This document shows positions 6,083 to 9,997 of a DNA stretch of 9,997 nt, piece after piece. How positions within the stretch are numbered: position 1 is the first letter of the stretch; each line of letters starts with the position of its first letter. The notes beneath the pieces were generated by a model, which was not told where the DNA came from, did not search any database, and saw only the letters and a program-made list of their open reading frames with translations. The DNA lies in NCBI RefSeq assembly GCF_905196875.1, contig NZ_CAJJWO010000117.1, positions 1-9,997 on the forward strand, in the 5' to 3' direction. The DNA comes from an uncultured Parabacteroides sp. (lineage in GTDB: Bacteria > Bacteroidota > Bacteroidia > Bacteroidales > Tannerellaceae). The position numbers and the translations under genes were made by a program.

Positions 6083-7513
6083 ATGGTAACAGAAGAATTA
6101 AAAAGACTCTACTACGAATATACTGGTTCACAGGCAGAAGACGTGACAGAACTACCCTCATCCGGTTCCAACCGCAGGTATTTCAGAATATCGGGACCTA
6201 AAACGTTGATCGGAGTCAGCGGATCTTCCCAGGAAGAGAACAAAGCTTTTATTTATATGTCCGGATTCTTCAGAGAAAAAGGTATTTCCGTTCCGGAAGT
6301 ACATTACCACTCTGACGATCATTCTTTTTACCTGCAGGAAGACCTGGGCGACACAATGCTTTTCAATGCCATAGAAAAAGGACGCAGAAGCTGTGTTTTC
6401 GACGAGGAAGAGCGCCGGTTGTTACATAAAACGATCACGATGCTCCCATCCATCCAGTATGCAGGAGCCGACGGATTTAATTACAAGGAATGTTACCCTC
6501 AGCCGGAATTCAACCAACGTTCTATCCTCTGGGATCTGAACTACTTCAAATACTGTTTCCTGAAAGCGACCGGCATGGAGTTTCAGGAAGATCGACTGGA
6601 AGATGATTTTCAGAGAATGAGTGATGTCCTGTTGCGTGACACCACCCCTACTTTCCTGTACAGGGACTTCCAGTCGCGCAATGTCATGGTGAAAGACGGC
6701 GAACCCTGGTTCATCGACTTTCAGGGTGGTCGGAAAGGGCCGGTTTATTACGATGTCGCCTCTTTCCTTTGGCAAGCCAAAGCCAATTATCCGGAAGATT
6801 TAAGAAACGAGTTGCTTGCCGATTACTTGCAGGCCTTACGAAAATATACAGATGTGGATGAAGAGCACTTCTTCAGCCAACTACGTCATTTTGTTCTGTT
6901 CAGAACCTTACAGGTATTAGGTGCTTACGGTTTCCGGGGATATTTTGAAAAGAAACCACATTTCATCCAAAGTGTCCCTTTCGCAATCAATAACCTGCGC
7001 CAGTTATTAAAGAACGATTATCCGGAATATCCTTATCTGTGTTCCGTTTTAAAGGAACTGACCGGACTGACACAATTCAGGGACGATATAAAAAAGCGGA
7101 TGCTGGAAGTTAAGATCGTTAGCTTCTCCTATAAAAAAGGAATACCCAACGATCCGAGCGGAAACGGCGGAGGTTTCGTATTCGATTGCCGGGCCATTAA
7201 CAACCCGGGTAAATATGAACGATACAATCACTTTACGGGGCTCGATGAACCGGTTATCCGTTTTCTGGAAGAAGATGGTGAAATTACGCAGTTCCTCGAG
7301 CATGTATATAACATTGTGGATGCCTCGGTGAAACGCTACCTGGACCGTGGATTTACAAACCTGATGGTTTCCTTCGGTTGTACCGGCGGACAACATCGTT
7401 CCGTTTATTCGGCACAACATCTGGCAGAGCATCTGCATACCAAGTTCGGAGTGAAAGTAGACCTGACCCACAGGGAACAAAATATAGAACAAATCTTTGA
7501 CGCAATATTATGA
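6083..7513 (+). CDS. Fusion of an AmgK-like sugar kinase and a RapZ C-terminal domain
   Basis: A 476-residue cytoplasmic protein with two parts. Residues about 1-330 are an aminoglycoside-phosphotransferase-fold kinase: a GSNRRYFR nucleotide-binding segment at 28-35, LQEDLGDTML at about 84-93, a catalytic loop Y193-R-D195-F-Q-S-R-N200, and metal-binding D212 in IDFQGG. In AmgK, the best match by context, this fold phosphorylates C1 of MurNAc or GlcNAc. The usual catalytic-loop histidines are Y193 and Q197 here, while D195, N200 and D212 are kept. Residues about 341-476 match the C-terminal domain of RapZ, with NPGKYERYNHFTGLDEPV, the GCTGGQHRS signature at 432-440 and H463-R464; the RapZ N-terminal Walker A ATPase is absent. 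In E. coli this RapZ domain binds glucosamine-6-phosphate, so a sensing role is a reasonable inference. The stop overlaps the next gene's start (ATGA), so the two are translationally coupled. Confidence 0.85.
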   Translation: MVTEELKRLYYEYTGSQAEDVTELPSSGSNRRYFRISGPKTLIGVSGSSQEENKAFIYMSGFFREKGISVPEVHYHSDDHSFYLQEDLGDTMLFNAIEKGRRSCVFDEEERRLLHKTITMLPSIQYAGADGFNYKECYPQPEFNQRSILWDLNYFKYCFLKATGMEFQEDRLEDDFQRMSDVLLRDTTPTFLYRDFQSRNVMVKDGEPWFIDFQGGRKGPVYYDVASFLWQAKANYPEDLRNELLADYLQALRKYTDVDEEHFFSQLRHFVLFRTLQVLGAYGFRGYFEKKPHFIQSVPFAINNLRQLLKNDYPEYPYLCSVLKELTGLTQFRDDIKKRMLEVKIVSFSYKKGIPNDPSGNGGGFVFDCRAINNPGKYERYNHFTGLDEPVIRFLEEDGEITQFLEHVYNIVDASVKRYLDRGFTNLMVSFGCTGGQHRSVYSAQHLAEHLHTKFGVKVDLTHREQNIEQIFDAIL

Positions 7514-8244
7514 AAGCTATGATTTTCGCAGCCGGAATGGGGACCCGCCTCAAACCGATGACCGACAATACCCCTAAAGCATTGATACCGATAAACGGAA
7601 AACCCATGTTGGAACACGTGATCCTGAAGCTGAAGGATGCAGGGTTTCACCAGATCGTTATTAACATTCACCATCTGGGAGACCAGATCATTGATTTTCT
7701 GGCCGCCAATAACAACTTCGGTATCCAGATCCATATATCTGACGAACGGGGATATCTTCTCGATACGGGAGGAGGCATAAAGAATGCAGCTAAATTTCTT
7801 CAGGGAAACGAACCTTTCCTGGTACACAACGTCGACATCATGTCGAACGTCGACCTGAGAAAGTTATACAACTGTCACCTGGAAACAAACCCGTTAGCCA
7901 CCCTACTGGTCAGCAAACGGAACACATCGCGTTACCTTCTTTTCAACAACAAGAACCGTCTGTGCGGATGGAGAAACCATGAAACCGGAGAGGTAAAATC
8001 TTATTACCCTGACTTCGACCCGAAGTTATATAATGAATATGCTTTCAGCGGTATCCATGTATTATCCCCGCAGATATTCGACTGGATGGAAGAATGGACG
8101 GGTAAATTCCCGATCATCAATTTCTATCTGTCTATTTGTGCAAAAGCGAATATCCATGCTTATGCAGCTGAAAATCTGCGATTACTCGACATCGGTAAAC
8201 CGGAAGCTTTGGCCAAAGCGGAAGAATGGATGAAAAGTTTATAA
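7510..8244 (+). CDS. MurU-like sugar-1-phosphate nucleotidyltransferase
   Basis: A 244-residue cytoplasmic enzyme of the NTP_transferase family. The N-terminus carries the nucleotide-binding signature FAAGMGTRLKPMT, followed by PKALIPINGKPM with K23 as the conserved lysine. LLDTGGGIKNA at 83-93 contacts the substrate in this family, and HNVDIMSNVD at 106-115 supplies the metal-binding D109. The tail has the usual LLDIGKPEALAKAEEW helix. Length fits MurU (about 220-245) rather than the longer glucose-1-phosphate thymidylyl- or uridylyltransferases, and there is no left-handed beta-helix acyltransferase domain as in GlmU. Coupling to an AmgK-like kinase suggests it makes UDP-MurNAc from MurNAc-1-phosphate in cell-wall recycling, bypassing de novo MurA/MurB synthesis. 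Other hexose-1-phosphates, such as mannose-1-phosphate, remain possible. It has no separate ribosome site; the start is fixed by the 4-base overlap. Confidence 0.82.
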   Translation: MKAMIFAAGMGTRLKPMTDNTPKALIPINGKPMLEHVILKLKDAGFHQIVINIHHLGDQIIDFLAANNNFGIQIHISDERGYLLDTGGGIKNAAKFLQGNEPFLVHNVDIMSNVDLRKLYNCHLETNPLATLLVSKRNTSRYLLFNNKNRLCGWRNHETGEVKSYYPDFDPKLYNEYAFSGIHVLSPQIFDWMEEWTGKFPIINFYLSICAKANIHAYAAENLRLLDIGKPEALAKAEEWMKSL

Positions 8245-8253
8245 GATAATAAG

Positions 8254-8298
8254 ATGGCTTTAGCCGGAAATGTTTCAGACAATTCTGACTAAAGCCAT
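8254..8298. terminator. Hairpin between convergent operon and sigma gene, overlapping the sigma 3' end
   Basis: ATGGCTTTAG (8254-8263) pairs perfectly with CTAAAGCCAT (8289-8298). After one mismatch the stem continues for about five more pairs (8265-8269 with 8283-8287, one of them G-U). The sigma stop codon (8275-8277) lies in the loop, and the right arm codes for the last residues of the sigma factor. There is no clean U tract on either side (CTTATTATC leftward), so it may be a weak two-way terminator or a 3'-end stabiliser. Only 30 bp separate the two convergent stop codons. Confidence 0.55.
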
Positions 8299-8859
8299 TA
8301 ACAACGGCAAATAGTCTTTCAATTCCACACGCAAGAGTTTCAATGCTTGCTGAATACGGTAATCGACTGTTTTAGACGACACATTCAGTTTTTCAGCAAT
8401 CTCATTGTAAGTCATGCTTTGAAAGCGATTCATCTCAAAAGCTTCCCGGTAAGTTTCCGGCAGACGGGACAGGGCAGCTTCTATGTTCCGGGTCAATTCT
8501 TCCACTACATAGAAATCCGGATCTTCATATTGTGATTGCAGGTTCTCGTACATAGAAGTGACAACCCGCTGTTTCAGCTCATTACGGTTTATCAACGTAA
8601 GGCATCTGTTTTTTACCGCCCTGAACAAATAATTTTTTGGGGAAGACTCGATAACCTGCATGCTACTGTTTTCCCAGAACCAAACCATCACATCTTGTAC
8701 AATCTCCTGCCCGTCATCAAAATCCACAAATTGTTTCGCATAGGCACACAACAAGGGATAATAACGCATAAACAGAATATCGAATGCTTTCACATCACCA
8801 ACCTGGATCTTTTCAAAAAGAACCTCGTCAGTTGTATTATCCGTGATTTTTGAAAGCAT
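8275..8859 (-). CDS. ECF-type RNA polymerase sigma-70 factor, Bacteroidota family
   Basis: A 194-residue sigma factor of the extracytoplasmic-function type. Region 2 spans about 24-90: AFDILFMRYYPLLCAYAKQF, then the core-binding and -10 recognition segment (EIVQDVMVWFWEN, SPKNYLFRAVKNRCL). A linker rich in acidic residues follows. Region 4 spans about 125-178, with LSRLPETYREAFEMNRF and the -35-binding helix-turn-helix MTYNEIAEKLNVSSKTVDYRI. Regions 1 and 3 are missing, as expected. The family normally pairs with a FecR-type anti-sigma factor and controls TonB-dependent (SusC/SusD-like) uptake genes. Here the FecR gene is divergent at 9141, which is unusual. The start at 8859 gives full-length region 2. 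The short leader (TTAATCCTTTTTTTACCAT) has no Shine-Dalgarno, and only 18 bp separate the ATG from an 18-bp inverted repeat, so its promoter should lie inside the repeat-bounded segment. Confidence 0.93.
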   Translation of the reverse strand: MLSKITDNTTDEVLFEKIQVGDVKAFDILFMRYYPLLCAYAKQFVDFDDGQEIVQDVMVWFWENSSMQVIESSPKNYLFRAVKNRCLTLINRNELKQRVVTSMYENLQSQYEDPDFYVVEELTRNIEAALSRLPETYREAFEMNRFQSMTYNEIAEKLNVSSKTVDYRIQQALKLLRVELKDYLPLLMALVRIV

Positions 8860-8906
8860 ATGGTAAAAAAAGGATTAAGTTCTAGTAAGACTATGTCAAT
8901 TATGTA

Positions 8907-9033
8907 TGCAAAAATAACATTTTTCAACATATTAACCTATTACAAGGGTATTAAGTTTTTGTTTCAGCAAGAACATCAATCGATTTCTTAGCTTTAAAGT
9001 GCAAAAACAGACAGATAATCAACATTTTTAACC
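8907..9033 (+). repeat. Imperfect direct repeat inside the inverted-repeat segment
   Basis: Two copies of a TGCAAAAA ... TCAACAT(T)nTTAACC pattern lie at 8907-8937 and 9000-9033, about 93 bp apart. Both ends of the unit are conserved while the middle differs and the second copy is about 3 bases longer. They could be paired binding sites for a regulator or remnants of a duplication. The match is partly driven by A/T runs. Confidence 0.4.
8909..8916 (-). promoter_or_regulatory. Candidate -7 box driving the sigma gene from inside the repeat-bounded segment
   Basis: On the minus strand positions 8916-8909 read TATTTTTG, matching TAnnTTTG. Transcription would start near 8902 and reach the sigma ATG at 8859 after crossing the left repeat arm. 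No TTTG is present at the standard -33 distance, so the promoter may be weak or activator-dependent. If the segment inverts, this box would point toward fecR. Confidence 0.4.
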
Positions 9034-9098
9034 ATAGTCTTACTAGAACTCTTTCCCCCATTAAAAAAATTATCTCAAAAAAAACACTTTTTCATTTA

Positions 9099-9121
9099 GG
9101 AGGTATCTCTGTTCGTTAGTC
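9099..9121 (+). promoter_or_regulatory. Possible ECF-sigma-dependent promoter of fecR
   Basis: GGAGGTAT (9099-9106) and CGTTAGTC (9114-9121) resemble the GGGTAT-like -35 and CGTC/GTC-like -10 elements I associate with Bacteroidota ECF sigma/anti-sigma genes. A small palindrome, TCTTTA-ATA-TAAAGA, follows at 9120-9134, just before the ATG at 9141. A vegetative alternative is TATCTCTG (9104-9111), one base from the -7 consensus. This is a pattern-based guess; if right, fecR is autoregulated by the divergent sigma factor. Confidence 0.35.
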
Positions 9122-9140
9122 TTTAATATAAAGAGACAAA

Positions 9141-9997
9141 ATGGACATGCAAAAACAGATAGACGAACATATACTTCTAAATTACTTTACCGGTTCACTT
9201 TCCGCAGATCAAAAGCAGGAGGTAGAACAATGGCTACAAGAGTCTGAAGAAAATCGAAAACTGGCCCGGGATGTTCAATACATCTATATGGCGACCGACA
9301 CACTGAATACAATTAAAGAGGTCAATTCAGCAGAAGCGTTAGAGCAGGTAAAGAAAAAATTCAGAAAACCGAACAATACGAATTATCTTGTCTGGTTTCA
9401 GAGAGTCGCAGCGATTCTTGTTTTTCCTTTACTGGTCAGTACTATTTATTTCATAACAAAAAAAGAGCCTGCCGAATATATTGAAGTAAAAACGAACCCT
9501 GGCATGGTTGCCACCCTGAATCTGCCGGACGGCAGTAAAGTATGGTTAAACTCCGGATCTTATTTAAAACATCCCCAGAAATTTACCGGCGACACCCGGA
9601 CTGTCGAACTGGATGGAGAAGCCTATTTCTCCGTGCAGAAAGATAAATCAAAAAGGTTTATCGTGAATACACCTTTCGACCTGAAAGCCGAAGTACTGGG
9701 TACAGAATTTAATATAGAAGCATATAAAGGTAGTAACCAGGTAACGACTTCTCTGATTTCCGGTTCAGTCAAACTTTCTTTCCGAAACAAGGAAAATGAA
9801 GAAGAGTCGTTCATTATGAAACCGGATGACGAAGTGGCTTACAATATAAAAAACAAAGGGATCAAAACGAACACATCTTATCTGCCGACACAAATAGCCT
9901 GGAAAGATGGTTTGGTTGTTTTCAGAAACACTTCTTTCGAAGAGGCTCTAAAAATACTGGATAAGCGTTTCAATACCAAATTTATCATAAAGAATGA
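9141..9997 (+). CDS. FecR-family anti-sigma factor, partial (runs off the right edge)
   Basis: The reading frame from the ATG at 9141 stays open for 285 codons to the window end, so the C-terminus is missing. The N-terminal cytoplasmic part (about 1-85) has the anti-sigma helix pattern ILLNYFTGSLSADQKQEVEQWL. One membrane helix lies at about 86-106 (FQRVAAILVFPLLVSTIYFI). The periplasmic FecR domain spans about 117-212, with LPDGSKVWLNSGSYLKHP, VELDGEAYFSV and VLGTEFNIEAY as family hallmarks. The segment from W254 (WKDGLVVFRNTSFEEALKILDKRF) begins the usual C-terminal DUF4974-type domain. In this family the protein sits in the inner membrane, holds its ECF sigma factor, and releases it on a signal from a TonB-dependent receptor. 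The likely partner is the divergent sigma gene at 8275-8859. M3 is an alternative start. A SusC/SusD-like pair is the expected but unseen downstream content. Confidence 0.93.
   Translation, partial: MDMQKQIDEHILLNYFTGSLSADQKQEVEQWLQESEENRKLARDVQYIYMATDTLNTIKEVNSAEALEQVKKKFRKPNNTNYLVWFQRVAAILVFPLLVSTIYFITKKEPAEYIEVKTNPGMVATLNLPDGSKVWLNSGSYLKHPQKFTGDTRTVELDGEAYFSVQKDKSKRFIVNTPFDLKAEVLGTEFNIEAYKGSNQVTTSLISGSVKLSFRNKENEEESFIMKPDDEVAYNIKNKGIKTNTSYLPTQIAWKDGLVVFRNTSFEEALKILDKRFNTKFIIKN

Larger units (their letters stand above)
8878..9050. repeat. Perfect 18-bp inverted repeat enclosing 137 bp: candidate invertible promoter
   Basis: AGTTCTAGTAAGACTATG at 8878-8895 and its exact reverse complement CATAGTCTTACTAGAACT at 9033-9050 bound 137 bp of AT-rich non-coding DNA between the sigma and FecR genes. 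Each arm is internally near-palindromic (AGTnnTAGTAnnACT), as tyrosine-recombinase crossover sites often are. Arm length and spacing are in the range of known phase-variable invertible promoters in Bacteroides. No target-site duplication flanks the arms and no recombinase is in the window. The alternative is a shared operator or sigma-binding element, since the arm reads the same way relative to both genes (ending 18 bp before the sigma ATG and 90 bp before fecR). The repeat itself is certain; inversion is inferred. Confidence 0.95.

Noticed and set aside
6083..7513. A full RapZ protein or a frameshifted rapZ gene
   Set aside because: The N-terminal half has no Walker A motif and instead has complete kinase motifs. 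The frame is continuous, so this is a true fusion rather than a broken rapZ.
7049..7827. Several overlapping minus-strand open frames opposite the kinase-RapZ and MurU-like genes
   Set aside because: They overlap one another in different frames, have no recognisable motifs, and the plus-strand genes carry clear family signatures.
8878..9050. Reading the 18-bp inverted repeat as the ends of a miniature transposable element
   Set aside because: No target-site duplication is seen (GATTA on the left versus CTTTC on the right), and the segment supplies the only room for the sigma promoter. It is not fully excluded.
9623..9814. Short minus-strand open frame near the right end
   Set aside because: It is antisense to the FecR domain of the plus-strand gene, whose motifs run continuously through it.

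Overview
The window looks like chromosome from a gut Bacteroidales bacterium, most likely Parabacteroides or a close relative (Tannerellaceae). This is inferred from several signs: promoter -7 boxes of the Bacteroidota type (TAnnTTTG), weak Shine-Dalgarno sequences, an ECF sigma factor next to a FecR-type anti-sigma gene, and a large secreted protein whose C-terminal module resembles the one I know from Parabacteroides as DUF6383. No rRNA, tRNA, CRISPR array or complete insertion sequence was seen.

Layout. At the left edge, a well-formed leftward promoter (79-109) fires out of the window. Next comes a small AT-rich XRE-type regulator gene (176-511, +). It converges through a strong shared hairpin on a CCA tRNA nucleotidyltransferase gene of the HD type (636-2069, -). 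That gene is divergent from a small lipoprotein gene (2149-2985, +), and the two -7 boxes lie inside one palindrome. The lipoprotein gene converges through a second hairpin on a very large exported protein (3071-5671, -) with a signal peptide and a sorting-domain-like C-terminus. A gene-free stretch of about 410 bp follows. It carries three 22-bp tandem copies of a palindromic GTTTC/GAAAC element and an isolated hairpin.

Next is a two-gene operon with an ATGA overlap. Its first gene (6083-7513) fuses an AmgK-like sugar kinase to the C-terminal domain of RapZ. Its second (7510-8244) is a MurU-like sugar-1-phosphate nucleotidyltransferase. Together they look like a UDP-MurNAc (peptidoglycan) salvage module, with a RapZ domain that may sense an amino-sugar phosphate.

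The right end holds an ECF sigma factor gene (8275-8859, -) and a FecR-type anti-sigma gene (9141 to beyond the edge, +). They are divergent rather than in the usual same-strand order. Between them is a perfect 18-bp inverted repeat (8878-8895 and 9033-9050) enclosing 137 bp. Only 18 bp separate the repeat from the sigma start codon, so the sigma promoter should lie inside the enclosed segment or one of its arms. This is the best candidate for an undescribed system: a possible invertible promoter (phase switch) controlling a sigma/anti-sigma pair. The rival explanation is a duplicated operator.
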